Assembly: GCF_030246885.1 (NCBI RefSeq)
Contig: NZ_CP126739.1
Coordinates: 496,001-560,000, forward strand
Length of the DNA stretch: 64,000 bases
Direction: 5' to 3'
From: Microbacterium sp. zg-B185
Lineage (GTDB): Bacteria > Actinomycetota > Actinomycetes > Actinomycetales > Microbacteriaceae
Notes under the pieces: model-generated
What the model was told of the DNA's origin: nothing
The model's input: only the letters and a program-made list of their open reading frames with translations
Databases searched by the model: none
In this document: positions 1-9,199 of the stretch, piece after piece
How positions within the stretch are numbered: position 1 is the first letter of the stretch
Layout of the letters: the number at the start of each line of letters is the position of its first letter
Made by a program: the position numbers and the translations under genes

Positions 1-2
1 GA

Positions 3-1526
3 GGCCGCCTGCTCGCGGCGCTGTCTCGACCGGGCGTCGGTGCGTCCCTGATCCGAGAAGCGGGTCAGATCGACGTCCTCGTCGTCGCCCACGCCGCCGT
101 GGGCGACCGGTTCGCGCTTCCTCGTCTCAGCGGCGGCGCGCTCAGCAGGCAGAGAGTCGCGCTCGGGTTCATCGTCACCCTGATCCTCGGCCCCGTCGTC
201 ACCTGGCTGCTGTACCTGTTCCGCACACCGGAGTCGATCACCACCGAAGTGCTCACATTCCAGCTCCTGGTCGTCGTGGTGGCGCTGGTCGGCGGGATCT
301 GGCCGGCGCTCCTGGCGGCCGTGCTGTCCGGATTGACGCTGGATTTCCTCTTCGTGGCGCCGCAGTTCTCGGTGGAGGTGTCCGACCCCCTGCACCTGTC
401 GGCGCTTCTGCTCTACGCGCTGATCGCGATCCTGGTCAGCTACATCGTCGACACCGCTGCCAGGCGGGCGCGCATCGCGCAGCGTGCCGCGGCCGAGGCT
501 GAGCTGCTTGCGACCGTGGCCGGCAACGTCCTCCGGGGTGAGAGCGCCCCGCTGGCCCTGGTCGCACGGACGCGCGAGGCCTTCGGTCTGTCCGGAGTGC
601 GCCTGCTGGATGAGGGCGGGGTCGTCCTGGCCACCGACGGAGAACCGGTCCGCGACGGGCGCTTCGCCGCGGTGCGCGTCGGACCCGGCGGTGGGGCGGC
701 GCGGGCAACACTGGAACTGCACGGACGGGCGCTGGACGACTCAGAGCGCCGCCTGCTCGAGGTCATCCTGGCGCAGCTGAATGTCGCCCTGGAACGGGCC
801 GAGCTGGCCGAGATCGCCCGAGCCGCCCAAGCCCTCGCGGTCGCGGATCAGGTGCGCAGCGCGCTGCTGTCTGCGGTGAGCCACGATGTGCGTCGACCGC
901 TGGCCGCCGCGATCGCGGCAGTCGGCGGACTCCGTGCCGCCGGAGAGAGCCTGTCGGGCGAGGACGCGCGCGAGCTTCTGGAGACCGCCCACGTGAGCCT
1001 TGCCGCTCTGTCGAAGCTGGTGACCGACCTGCTGGATGTCAGCCGGGTCGAGGCGGGCGCGCTGGGCGCATCGCTCGGACCCGTCGACGCTGCCGCCGTC
1101 GTGCTGTCCGCCGTGGAAGAGATCGGGTTGGGTCCCGACGTGGTCGACCTCGCGCTGGATCCGCACCTGCCCGCGATCTGGGCCGACCCCGTCCTGCTGC
1201 AGCGGGTGCTGGTCAACGTGCTCAGCAACGCAGAACGCCACGCGCCCGCCGGTACGCGGCTGAGTGTGACGACCGCCGTCGACGGGCAGAGCGCACAGCT
1301 GCGCGTCATCGACCATGGAACCGGCATCGCCCCGAACCGCCGGGAGGAGATGTTCGCGCCCTTCCAACGCTTCGGGGACACCGAGAACACCACCGGGCTC
1401 GGCCTCGGTCTGGCGCTGGCGAAGGGCTTCACCGAAGGCATGGGTGGCACGCTCATGGCCGAGGAGACCCCCGGAGGCGGGCTCACGATGGTGATCGTCC
1501 TGCCGCTGGCTGCGGGGTCTTCATGA
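3..1526 (+). CDS. kdpD: Sensor histidine kinase KdpD, 5'-truncated by window edge
   Basis: Membrane kinase that senses potassium or turgor and phosphorylates KdpE. The reading frame is open from base 3, upstream of the first in-frame ATG (99). The residues before that ATG (LIREAGQIDVLVVAHAAVGD) look like the end of the USP-like cytoplasmic domain, so the gene starts outside the window. About 507 of the usual ~850 residues are present. Four membrane segments lie between roughly 150 and 460, followed by a GAF-like stretch, the H-box SHDVRRP (His codon near 882), the N-box NVLSNAERH, and the ATP-lid motifs DHGTG and GLGLGLA. It overlaps kdpE by 4 bases (ATGA), so the two are translationally coupled. 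kdpFABC is not in view and probably lies to the left. Confidence 0.93.
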   Translation, partial: GRLLAALSRPGVGASLIREAGQIDVLVVAHAAVGDRFALPRLSGGALSRQRVALGFIVTLILGPVVTWLLYLFRTPESITTEVLTFQLLVVVVALVGGIWPALLAAVLSGLTLDFLFVAPQFSVEVSDPLHLSALLLYALIAILVSYIVDTAARRARIAQRAAAEAELLATVAGNVLRGESAPLALVARTREAFGLSGVRLLDEGGVVLATDGEPVRDGRFAAVRVGPGGGAARATLELHGRALDDSERRLLEVILAQLNVALERAELAEIARAAQALAVADQVRSALLSAVSHDVRRPLAAAIAAVGGLRAAGESLSGEDARELLETAHVSLAALSKLVTDLLDVSRVEAGALGASLGPVDAAAVVLSAVEEIGLGPDVVDLALDPHLPAIWADPVLLQRVLVNVLSNAERHAPAGTRLSVTTAVDGQSAQLRVIDHGTGIAPNRREEMFAPFQRFGDTENTTGLGLGLALAKGFTEGMGGTLMAEETPGGGLTMVIVLPLAAGSS

Positions 1527-2215
1527 AGGTGCTGGTCGCGGACGATGACCCTCAGCTCGTCCGAGCCCTGCAGATCACCCTCTCCGCCCACGGCTACGAG
1601 GTCGTCGTGGCAGCCGACGGGCACGCCGCGGTGGCCCTCGCGGCACGCGAGCGTCCTGACCTCGTGATGCTGGATCTCGGGATGCCGCACCTGGACGGCG
1701 TGCAGGTCATCGAATCGCTGCGCGCCTGGACCGGCATCCCCATCATCGTGGTCTCCGGCAGGACCGGCTCGGCCGACAAAGTGGAGGCGCTGGATGCCGG
1801 CGCGGACGACTTCGTGACCAAGCCGTTCCAGGTCGATGAGCTGCTGGCGCGGCTGCGGGCCCTATCCCGGCGCGCCGTGGCTTCACCCGACGAGCCTGTC
1901 GTCTCCTTCGGCGGTGTGCGGATCGACCTCGCCGCGAAGGCGGTCACGCGCGACGGTGCCCTCGTGCATCTCACCCCGACCGAGTGGCGGATCCTGGAGC
2001 TCCTGGCCCGCAACCCGGGCGCGCTCGTCACGCGCCGGGCCCTGCTCGAAGACATCTGGGGCACCGCTCAGGTCACCGACACCGGCTATCTCCGGCTGTA
2101 CCTCTCGCAGCTGCGCAAGAAGCTCGAGCAAGATCCGGCACGCCCCGTGCACCTGTTGACCGAAGCGGGAATGGGATACCGGCTGGTCACCGGCGGACCG
2201 GGCCGGCAGGGCTGA
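1523..2215 (+). CDS. kdpE: Response regulator KdpE (OmpR/PhoB family)
   Basis: DNA-binding partner of KdpD that activates the Kdp potassium ATPase operon. Its 230 residues comprise a receiver domain (acidic pocket DDD at 7-9, phospho-acceptor D51 in LVMLDLGMP, K100 in DDFVTKPF) and a C-terminal winged helix (about 125-225, with LTPTEWRILELLARNPG and the GYLRLYLSQLRKKLE helix). The start overlaps the kdpD stop (ATGA). Its 3' end overlaps the convergent membrane-protein gene by 29 bases. Confidence 0.95.
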   Translation: MKVLVADDDPQLVRALQITLSAHGYEVVVAADGHAAVALAARERPDLVMLDLGMPHLDGVQVIESLRAWTGIPIIVVSGRTGSADKVEALDAGADDFVTKPFQVDELLARLRALSRRAVASPDEPVVSFGGVRIDLAAKAVTRDGALVHLTPTEWRILELLARNPGALVTRRALLEDIWGTAQVTDTGYLRLYLSQLRKKLEQDPARPVHLLTEAGMGYRLVTGGPGRQG

Positions 2216-3293
2216 GTTCAGCGGCGGCGCCCGCCTGCCCCAGGTATCTGATGAACAGCGAGATCCATCCGAAGATGAGGGTGAACACGATGATCTCGAT
2301 CGCCGTGAGGGAGAACAGCCCCAATGCGAACATGACCGCCGACAGCAGCGTCGTGGCCAGAATGGCCCATGACCAGATGAAATAGTGCCGCGGCATCCCG
2401 CGGAGCAGCTTCGCTCCGCCGCCCAGCAGCGCCAGGAACATCGAGGCCAGTCCCAGCGCCGCGATGTCGTGCACCAGGCGGTTGACGTCGACGGAGAAGA
2501 TGCCCACCCCGGCGAACGCCGCACCCATCCCCACGAACAGCGCCGATACGACACGCGGCGAACGCCGTGAGGACAGCACCCCCGCGTCCACCAGCGTCTG
2601 CATGTCGTGTGCGATGTAGACCGCGAAGGTCGTCACGAGCAGGCCGGCGGCGACCAGTGTGCCGTTGAACAGCAGGCTGGACAGATCGTCGAAGGTGCCC
2701 AGATGGCTGAAGTGCACCTTCCACCAATCAGGCTCCGGTGCGATCACCATGGCGGTGATGATGCCGAACGCGATGAACGTCCTCAGCAGTGACGACATCC
2801 GCTGCGTGGTCATCTCCGAGACGGACGCGTACACCAGCTGAGCCGTGAGCCCGACCGTGACCGCCATCAGGACCACCGACCACAGCGTGTGCACCGGCAG
2901 ACCGACGAAGCCGAGGCCCACCAGGCGATAGATGACGTAGGTCTCGATGAACGCGAGCACGGTGTGCACGATGACCACGGAGAGCGTGTTGATCAGGAAC
3001 TTCCAGGTGGACAGCGATTGTCGCCATTCCTGCCCCGGCAGACTGCGCGATCGCCAGTACCCGATTCCGGAGGCCGCAGCCGCGGAGATCCCGGAGCCGG
3101 CCGCCGCCCAGAGCGCGAATGATGTCGGACCGTCGGCGAACAGCTCGTCCGGTGCGGCCAGCGCCAGGATCAAGCCGTACACCGCGCCGAGGACACCGCT
3201 CGCGTAGGCGAGGCTGGTCGCCTGCGACCGGGTGACGGCGGCGGGTTCGGCCGCAGACTCGTCGGCGGGTGGACGGGTTGCGGCGCTGGTCAT
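2187..3293 (-). CDS. Multi-pass membrane protein, DUF998-like
   Basis: A 368-residue integral membrane protein of unknown function with about eight to ten hydrophobic segments and a polar N-terminal tail of about 25 residues (TRPPADESAAEPAAVTRSQ). The spacing of membrane segments and the internal stretch SSRRSPRVVSALFVGMGAAFAG suggest the DUF998 type, but I cannot confirm this. Upstream, TACACT ends 5 bases before the ATG and no Shine-Dalgarno is visible, so it may be translated from a nearly leaderless mRNA. It is convergent with kdpE, and the two coding ends overlap by 29 bases. Nothing in the sequence links it functionally to Kdp. Confidence 0.8.
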   Translation of the reverse strand: MTSAATRPPADESAAEPAAVTRSQATSLAYASGVLGAVYGLILALAAPDELFADGPTSFALWAAAGSGISAAAASGIGYWRSRSLPGQEWRQSLSTWKFLINTLSVVIVHTVLAFIETYVIYRLVGLGFVGLPVHTLWSVVLMAVTVGLTAQLVYASVSEMTTQRMSSLLRTFIAFGIITAMVIAPEPDWWKVHFSHLGTFDDLSSLLFNGTLVAAGLLVTTFAVYIAHDMQTLVDAGVLSSRRSPRVVSALFVGMGAAFAGVGIFSVDVNRLVHDIAALGLASMFLALLGGGAKLLRGMPRHYFIWSWAILATTLLSAVMFALGLFSLTAIEIIVFTLIFGWISLFIRYLGQAGAAAELSPAGPVRR

Positions 3294-3556
3294 GGCTCAG
3301 TGTATGGGCGCGCACGCGCGTCGTGGCGGGTGGGCTCAGCGACGTGTCGGCTGATCCGGCGATCGGGATCTGGCGGGTGGATGCCGCGGGAGCCGGTCTG
3401 CAGACCCGGCGCCGGGTCCGCGGGGTATTGGGAACGCCAATGGAACGCATCGGCGAACCCGTCTTCCCCGATGGCTTCACTGATGCGGATAGTGGGAACA
3501 GGTCGGGGTGGTCCCACCCCCGCCGCAGAAGTAGATGACGCATCAAAGGAGATGAA

Positions 3557-4585
3557 ATGGAACATCACCGACCACTTCGCAGACTGCGTGGTGCCGCGCT
3601 GATCACCGCGGCAGCTCTCATCGTCTCGGCCATGGCAGGCTGCTCGAGTCCGGCAGCGCCGGCCGACCCCTCCGCCGGTCCCTCGGCCGGCGGCGAGGAG
3701 GAGCTCATCACCGTCCGGGTCGCCCGCGGCGCCGTGAACCTCGAAAGCGCGATCATCGCGCAGGAGCAGGGCTTCTTCGAACAGGAGGGTCTGGACGTCC
3801 AGCTGCAGGAGACCGGCGGCGGCGGCGGCGCCGCGACCAACTCCGCACTCATCGCGGGCGAGTTCGACATCGCCGCGACGGACGCGGTGACGGCGATCCG
3901 CGCCATCAATGAGCGGATGCCGATTCTGGTGGTGGCCGGGACCAAGTCGGCCAAGCCGGACTACGAGGGCGAGGTCTCGGACGGACTCATCGTCCCGCCG
4001 GGCAGCACGATCACCGACTGGAAGGACCTCGAGGGTAAGAAGGTCGGGGTTCCCGAGCTCGGCGGCCTGCCGTATCTGACGGTCGTGACCGCCCTGGAGG
4101 AGAACGGCGTGAGCCTCGATTCGGTCGAGATCGTCCCGGTGCCCATGGACGCGCTCGTCGCCGCCGCCCAGAACGGGCAGGTCGACGCCGTCTTCACCTT
4201 CAGCATCTTCATGCTCTCGGCGCTGGATGCCGGCTTCACCCGCGTCGGCACCGGCGTTCGGGAGTTCCTTCCCTATGCGCCGCAGTCGCTCTGGGTGTCC
4301 ACGGTCGAGTTCGCGGAGAAGAACCCCGAGGCGCTGGAGCGCTTCCGCGCCGCCCTGACCCTCGGCACGGAGTACGGCAACGAGAACCCCGACGCGGTGC
4401 GCAAGGTCTACCACGAGAACACCGAGCTGCCCGCACCGTTCATCGACAACGTCATGATCCTCGAGCCGCTCGATGTGTCGTTCAACCCCAAGGGCTGGGA
4501 CGTCGTGCTCTCCGCGATGAAGCAGACCGGCGAGGTCCGAGAAGACCTGACCGTCGAGGACATCGTCTGGGAAGGGGCGCGCTGA
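3557..4585 (+). CDS. ABC transporter substrate-binding lipoprotein, NMT1/SsuA-like
   Basis: Extracytoplasmic binding protein of the nitrate/sulfonate/THI5-like class, 342 residues. The N-terminus is a lipoprotein signal: basic RRLRG, a hydrophobic stretch, and lipobox MAGC with the lipidated Cys at residue 29. The mature part shows the class signature of an early AIIAQEQGFFEQEGLDV segment and a GGGGAATNSALIAGEFDIAATD loop. A strong Shine-Dalgarno (AAAGGAGAT) precedes the ATG. It is first in an operon with two permeases, an ATPase and an FAH-family enzyme, so the ligand is probably an aromatic or heterocyclic acid rather than taurine or nitrate. That ligand call is inference from neighbours. 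Confidence 0.88.
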   Translation: MEHHRPLRRLRGAALITAAALIVSAMAGCSSPAAPADPSAGPSAGGEEELITVRVARGAVNLESAIIAQEQGFFEQEGLDVQLQETGGGGGAATNSALIAGEFDIAATDAVTAIRAINERMPILVVAGTKSAKPDYEGEVSDGLIVPPGSTITDWKDLEGKKVGVPELGGLPYLTVVTALEENGVSLDSVEIVPVPMDALVAAAQNGQVDAVFTFSIFMLSALDAGFTRVGTGVREFLPYAPQSLWVSTVEFAEKNPEALERFRAALTLGTEYGNENPDAVRKVYHENTELPAPFIDNVMILEPLDVSFNPKGWDVVLSAMKQTGEVREDLTVEDIVWEGAR

Positions 4586-4619
4586 GGCCGGTTCGGTTCA
4601 GGGCGGGGGTGAGATCGAG

Positions 4620-5441
4620 ATGACGTGGACGCAATCCATCCGAACGAGTGCGGCGACGGCACGGCGCGAGAGCGCGACGCGGGGCGTGGCGCTCTGGCGG
4701 GTCGGTGTCTTCGTCGCGGGGATCGCCCTGTGGGCGATGATCGCCGCGGTGGGGATCGTCCCGGCAGGTCTCGTCCCCGCCCCTTCCGCCGTGGTCGTTG
4801 CCCTGGCGCAGGAGGTCGTCACCGCCGGATATTGGCAGGCGCTGGGGCTGACGCTGTGGGGAGCCCTGGCCGGGCTTCTCGCAGCCGCGGTCGTCGGCAT
4901 CGCGATCGGTGTGATCACCGGCGCATCCGCTGCCGCTGAGCTGTCCACCCGCTTCCTGGTCGACTTCGGTCGGGCCTTCCCGGCGATCGCTCTCATCGCG
5001 GTGCTGGTCCTGATCCTCGGCCGTGGCATCGAGCTCAAGTCCGTCCTGGTGTTCGTAGCGGTGGTGTTCCCGATCATCCTGCAGACGCAACAGGGGGTGC
5101 GCCAGGTCCCGTCGTCGGTCATCGAGACGGCGCGGTCGTTCCGCATTCCCCGGGCGCTGCTGGTGCGCAGGGTCATGCTGCCGAGTGCCACACCGTCGAT
5201 CCTGACCGGGCTGCGCCTGGGCGCATCGGTGGGCATCCTGGTGGCGATCGCCACCGAGGTGCTCAGCGGCTCACCCGGCATCGGCAACCAGATCACGGAG
5301 GCTCAGATGGGGGCGAACTCGGCCCTGTCCTTCGCGTACATCGTCACCGCCGGCCTCCTCGGGTTCGCCGTGAACGCCGGACTCGAGAAGCTGCAGACCT
5401 CGCTTCTGAAATGGCGTCCGGCGATGGGAGGGGATGACTGA
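4620..5441 (+). CDS. ABC transporter permease, SsuC-like
   Basis: Inner-membrane channel subunit (273 residues) of the NMT1-type importer. It has about six membrane segments and the coupling EAA loop near residues 165-190 (VIETARSFRIPRALLVRRVM, followed by LPSATPSILTGLRLG), which contacts the ATPase. It begins 34 bases after the binding-protein stop and overlaps the second permease by 8 bases. Two different permeases in one operon suggest a heterodimeric channel, whereas classical SsuC works as a homodimer. Confidence 0.88.
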   Translation: MTWTQSIRTSAATARRESATRGVALWRVGVFVAGIALWAMIAAVGIVPAGLVPAPSAVVVALAQEVVTAGYWQALGLTLWGALAGLLAAAVVGIAIGVITGASAAAELSTRFLVDFGRAFPAIALIAVLVLILGRGIELKSVLVFVAVVFPIILQTQQGVRQVPSSVIETARSFRIPRALLVRRVMLPSATPSILTGLRLGASVGILVAIATEVLSGSPGIGNQITEAQMGANSALSFAYIVTAGLLGFAVNAGLEKLQTSLLKWRPAMGGDD

Positions 5442-6255
5442 GATGAAGACGAAAACGTATGGCCCCGTGGCGACCGTCCTTCTGCAGGCGTGGCTGCCGA
5501 TCGCGCTGGTGGCGCTCTGGTTCGTCGCGTCGGCGGCCTCCACCTCCGCGTTCTGGCCGTCGCTGGCGACCATTCTGCAGACGGTCGTGGATTGGGCCGC
5601 CTCGGGCCAACTGTGGGGAGATCTTCTCTTCAGCTTCGGCAACTACTTCGCCGCCCTGGCCCTCGCGATCCTGGTGGGCCTGGGATTCGGGCTCGCGATC
5701 GGTCTGCTCCCGTACGTCGGCGAAGTGCTCTCGCCCTACCTCGACTTCTTCCGGACGCTCCCGATCGTGGTGTTCGTCCCTATCGTCATCCTCGTCCTGG
5801 GGGTGGGCCGAGGTCCCAAGGTCTTCCTGATCTTCCTCGCGTGCGTCTGGCCCATCCTGCTGAACTGCATCGAGGGCGTCCGCTCGATCGCACCGAGCGT
5901 GTTCGAGACCGCGCGCGGGTATCGGATCCCCCTCGGATTGCGGATCCGCCGAGTGGTCCTGCCGGGCGCTGCTCCGCAGATTGCCGTCGGCATCCGTCTG
6001 GCGGTGACCATCGGCCTGGTGATGCTGGTCGTCAGCGAGATGTACGGTTCGACCGAAGGCGTCGGCTACTTCATCCTGCAGAGCGGGCAGCGGTTCCAGC
6101 TCGCCGCCGCATGGGGCGGGACACTGCTCGTCGGCGTCATCGGCTGGGCGTTCACGGTCGTCTATGTCCTCATCGAGCACCGGGTGCTCGCGTGGACGCG
6201 TGAAGATGCGGACGCGTCGCGTCGCGTCCGCATCAGTGAAAGGAGAAGCAAGTGA
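5434..6255 (+). CDS. ABC transporter permease, SsuC-like (second subunit)
   Basis: Second membrane subunit (273 residues), clearly homologous to the previous one. It has about six hydrophobic segments and an EAA loop FETARGYRIPLGLRIRRVVL followed by PGAAPQIAVGIRLA. The start lies inside the end of the first permease gene, and the stop overlaps the GTG start of the ATPase gene (GTGA), so the three are translationally coupled. Presumably it forms a heterodimer with the product of the preceding gene. Confidence 0.88.
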   Translation: MTEMKTKTYGPVATVLLQAWLPIALVALWFVASAASTSAFWPSLATILQTVVDWAASGQLWGDLLFSFGNYFAALALAILVGLGFGLAIGLLPYVGEVLSPYLDFFRTLPIVVFVPIVILVLGVGRGPKVFLIFLACVWPILLNCIEGVRSIAPSVFETARGYRIPLGLRIRRVVLPGAAPQIAVGIRLAVTIGLVMLVVSEMYGSTEGVGYFILQSGQRFQLAAAWGGTLLVGVIGWAFTVVYVLIEHRVLAWTREDADASRRVRISERRSK

Positions 6256-7064
6256 CTCATGACCTGACAGCGGAGGTGGCGCTCAGCGCCGCGCATGTGG
6301 GCAAGTCGTTCGGCACGGGCGCCGATCGGGTGGCGGTGATCGAGGACCTGCACCTGGAGATCCGCACCGGTGACATCACGTGCCTGGTGGGGGCCTCCGG
6401 TGTCGGCAAGACGACGCTCCTGCGCCTTCTGGCCGGCTTGGCGACTCCCAGCACCGGGGCGGTGTCCCTGGCGGGCAGCGTCATCACGGAACCGGTCGAG
6501 CAGATCGCGGTCGTCTTCCAGGACTACCGCGGATCGTTGCTGCCCTGGATGCGGGTGGCGCAGAACGTGGCCTTCCCCCTGGAAGGCCGCAAGGTCCCCA
6601 AGGCCGAGCGGCTTCGCCGCGCTCAGGACGCGCTGGAGGTGGTCGGCCTCGGCGAGAGCGCAGACAAGTACCCCTGGCAGCTGTCCGGCGGCATGCAGCA
6701 GCGGGTGGCGATCGCCCGCGCGCTGGCGTACGAGGCGCCGATCATGCTGATGGACGAGCCGTTCGGTTCGCTCGACGCCCAGACCCGCTTCGAGCTGGAG
6801 GATCTCGTCCTCGGGCTGAGGGACCGGCTGGGGATCACGATCGTCGTGGTCACGCACGACATCGACGAAGCCGTGTACCTCGGTGATCGCGTGGTCGTGC
6901 TGGGCGGGCGCCCGTCGCGGATCGTCGACGATGTCGAGGTGCCCCTCGGCCGGGAACGCAACCAGCTGGTCACCAGAGCGACGCCGACGTTCGTGCAGCT
7001 GCGCACCCGCGTCCTCGAGGAGATTCAAGAGCACGGATTGGTCCAGCAGATCGCTGCGACATGA
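6252..7064 (+). CDS. ABC transporter ATP-binding protein, SsuB-like
   Basis: Cytoplasmic ATPase of the importer (270 residues). Seen: Walker A GASGVGKTT (about 44-52), Q-loop VFQDYRGSLLPW, signature LSGGMQQR, Walker B IMLMDEP, D-loop GSLDAQTR and H-loop VTHD. The DYRGSLLPWM segment is characteristic of the nitrate/sulfonate/taurine group. The GTG start is preceded by GAAAGGAGAAG and overlaps the upstream permease stop by 4 bases. Followed after 48 bases by the FAH-family gene. Confidence 0.92.
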   Translation: MTHDLTAEVALSAAHVGKSFGTGADRVAVIEDLHLEIRTGDITCLVGASGVGKTTLLRLLAGLATPSTGAVSLAGSVITEPVEQIAVVFQDYRGSLLPWMRVAQNVAFPLEGRKVPKAERLRRAQDALEVVGLGESADKYPWQLSGGMQQRVAIARALAYEAPIMLMDEPFGSLDAQTRFELEDLVLGLRDRLGITIVVVTHDIDEAVYLGDRVVVLGGRPSRIVDDVEVPLGRERNQLVTRATPTFVQLRTRVLEEIQEHGLVQQIAAT

Positions 7065-7112
7065 GGGTATGCGCCCCGCGCGGAAGCGTGCGGCGCTGAT
7101 GAGAGGAACACG

Positions 7113-8078
7113 ATGACCAGCATGGGGCCCGAGGCACCTTTTGCGCTTGCCCGTTACCACGACGGCGCGGGCGTGCGTCTTGGTCTGGTGGCAGGCGACC
7201 GCATCCGTCCATTGGACAGGGAAGACCTGGGCGCCGCGGACCTGAACGACTTCCTCGCCGCCGATGACTGGGACCGGCTGGAGAGGCTCGTGGACGCCGA
7301 CGGTCCGTGGCGGCCGCTGGCCGAGGTGACGTTGACCGCACCCGTCCAACCACGTCACGTGCTGCAAGCGGGCGCGAATTACCGCACCCACGTGATCCAG
7401 CTGATCATGGGCGGCATCGCCAAAGAGGATCGTGGCGTGGCGCCGGACGTGCTCCGCGCACGGGCCGAACGGGTGATGGACGCACGCGCGGCCAGTGGCA
7501 AGGCGATCATCTTCCTCGGGCTTGCCGGCTGCGTCGTCGGAGCCGATGAGCCGCTGGTGCTTCCGGCATACAGCGACCAGCATGACTGGGAGCTGGAGCT
7601 CGCGGTCGTCATCGGACGGGAGGCGTTCCGCGTGACGCCGGAAGCAGCGCCGGCGCACATCGCCGGTTACACGATCGCAAACGACATCACCACCCGCGAC
7701 CTCGTCTTCCCGGGTGGCCCGGGAGACCTGGGAGCGGACTGGTTCCGTTCCAAGAACGCCCCGGGCTTCCTGCCGACCGGCCCGTTCCTGGTTCCGGCGC
7801 GGTTCGTCGATCCGCGCGACGCCCGAGTGGTCCTGGAGCTGAACGGCGAGGTCATGCAGGACTCGACGACCGCGGAGCTGATCTACGACGTCCCCGCCCT
7901 CGTCTCCGACGCCTCCCAGACCACGCGTCTGTTCCCCGGCGATATGATCCTGACCGGCAGCCCGGCGGGGAACGGTCAGCACTGGGGACGGTTCCTCAGG
8001 GACGGTGACGTGATGACCGGTCGGATCTCGATGCTGGGCGAGCAGGTCGTCCGGTGCGTCGCCGCGGGCGATCAGTGA
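7113..8078 (+). CDS. Fumarylacetoacetate hydrolase-family protein
   Basis: Cytoplasmic enzyme (321 residues) of the FAH superfamily, whose members hydrolyse, decarboxylate or hydrate the acyl-pyruvate-type products of aromatic ring cleavage using a divalent metal. The metal site is visible as DWELELAVVIG (the paired Glu) and IANDITTRD (the Asp). The closing part LFPGDMILTGSPAGNG is typical. A GAGAGGAAC Shine-Dalgarno precedes the ATG. It is the last gene of the importer operon, so uptake and degradation appear co-expressed. The exact reaction cannot be read from the sequence, and a second paralogue lies at 12492-13481. Confidence 0.88.
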   Translation: MTSMGPEAPFALARYHDGAGVRLGLVAGDRIRPLDREDLGAADLNDFLAADDWDRLERLVDADGPWRPLAEVTLTAPVQPRHVLQAGANYRTHVIQLIMGGIAKEDRGVAPDVLRARAERVMDARAASGKAIIFLGLAGCVVGADEPLVLPAYSDQHDWELELAVVIGREAFRVTPEAAPAHIAGYTIANDITTRDLVFPGGPGDLGADWFRSKNAPGFLPTGPFLVPARFVDPRDARVVLELNGEVMQDSTTAELIYDVPALVSDASQTTRLFPGDMILTGSPAGNGQHWGRFLRDGDVMTGRISMLGEQVVRCVAAGDQ

Positions 8079-8147
8079 GGTCTCCGGGCGTACGCTCCAT
8101 CCGCCTCGGCAGCGCCCGCTACCGCGAGGTCCGAGCCGCGGAGAACG

Positions 8148-9068
8148 TCAGTCCAGCTCGCGGGCGGCTGCGGAGAACACCCCACGCATCCATTCGTGCC
8201 CGGGATCGTTGTCGTGTGCCGGATGCCACCACAGCGCCTCGATCAGGGGAACGGCTTCGAACGGGAGCTCGTAGGTACGCAGGCCGCCCATCCTGGTGAC
8301 GAGTGGGACGAGCTTTCGCTGGATGAGGGCCAGTCGCTCGGTGTACTCCACGAACAGATGCAGCAGGGCGAAGCTCTCCGCGACCACTTCCACACGCGGC
8401 TGCAGGCCCAGCTGTTCGAGCTGGCGACCGACAGCGGTGAAGGCCCCTCGGGTCTGATAGGTGAAGACCCAGGGCAGCGCCGAGAGATCGGCGAGGGTGG
8501 GAACGGCGTCACCGAGCGGATTGTCCGCCGCCGCCAGGAGCACCCAGTCGTCGCGCCACAGATCCAGGCTGGGCCGATCCTTGACGATCCCGTGCGGGAG
8601 GAGGATGCCATCCAGTGAGGCCAGGCGGACGATGACATCGTCGATGGCCGGGCTCGATGTCGGCACGAAGCGAAACCTCACTCCCGGAGCCTCGGCGCGG
8701 GCGGCCCGGGACACCAATGGGGCAATCGTGGCAAGGGCATAGTCGGAGCCGTGGATCGTGAACTCGCGGGTGGATTCACCGGCATTCCAGCGGGCCTGGC
8801 TCTCGAACACCCTCCGCACCGTGCTGAGTGCGACGGTCGTGTGTTCCAGCAGACGGGTCGCGAGCGGCGTCAGTTCGTAGGTGTTGCCGCGGCGGGCCAG
8901 CAGTTCGTCATCGAAGTGGACTCGGAGACGTGCCAGCGCGGTGCTGAGGGACGGTTGGCTCAAGTAGAGCCGCTCGGCTGCGCGCGTGACATTGCGCTCT
9001 CTGAGCAGAGCGTCCAGGGAGACCAGGAGATTCAGGTCGAGCCTGGACAGCAGCGGATCCTCTTCCAC
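8148..9068 (-). CDS. LysR-family transcriptional regulator, NahR/NodD type
   Basis: Regulator with an N-terminal winged helix-turn-helix (LDLNLLVSLDALLRERNVTR, then AAERLYLSQPSLSTALARLR) and a ligand-binding domain. The C-terminal motif EALWWHPAHDNDPGHEWMRG is typical of the NahR/NodD branch, which senses aromatic inducers. I place the start at the GTG at 9068 because GGAAGGGG sits 5 bases upstream; a TTG at 9092 would add 8 residues with a weaker site. It is divergent from the dioxygenase operon, with a 25-bp palindrome between them, and convergent with the importer operon. It most likely controls the dioxygenase operon and perhaps the importer. Confidence 0.9.
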   Translation of the reverse strand: MEEDPLLSRLDLNLLVSLDALLRERNVTRAAERLYLSQPSLSTALARLRVHFDDELLARRGNTYELTPLATRLLEHTTVALSTVRRVFESQARWNAGESTREFTIHGSDYALATIAPLVSRAARAEAPGVRFRFVPTSSPAIDDVIVRLASLDGILLPHGIVKDRPSLDLWRDDWVLLAAADNPLGDAVPTLADLSALPWVFTYQTRGAFTAVGRQLEQLGLQPRVEVVAESFALLHLFVEYTERLALIQRKLVPLVTRMGGLRTYELPFEAVPLIEALWWHPAHDNDPGHEWMRGVFSAAARELD

Positions 9069-9122
9069 GTCGACCCCTTCCGGTCGGCGCAAGCCTATCG
9101 GGGATACCGATGCCTGACATAG

Positions 9123-9147
9123 GGATTATTCGGTTGTCCAATAATCC
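9123..9147. promoter_or_regulatory. Candidate LysR operator in divergent promoter
   Basis: Perfect inverted repeat GGATTATT-N9-AATAATCC in otherwise GC-rich DNA between the LysR gene and the dioxygenase operon. A plausible promoter for the dioxygenase operon overlaps it: TTGTCC (9134-9139), 17 bases, then AATGAT (9157-9162). The position next to a divergent LysR gene and the interrupted dyad both fit a LysR recognition site. The binding itself is inferred. Confidence 0.65.
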
Positions 9148-9199
9148 TGCGCGTCGAATGATGGAGGGAAGCGCCACCTGCGCCGCGAAAGGCTCGAAG

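Noticed and set aside
3294..3556. Possible TPP riboswitch before the THI5/NMT1-like binding protein
   Set aside because: No CUGAGA or other TPP aptamer blocks are present; only a short GGGGTGG/CCACCCC hairpin is seen.
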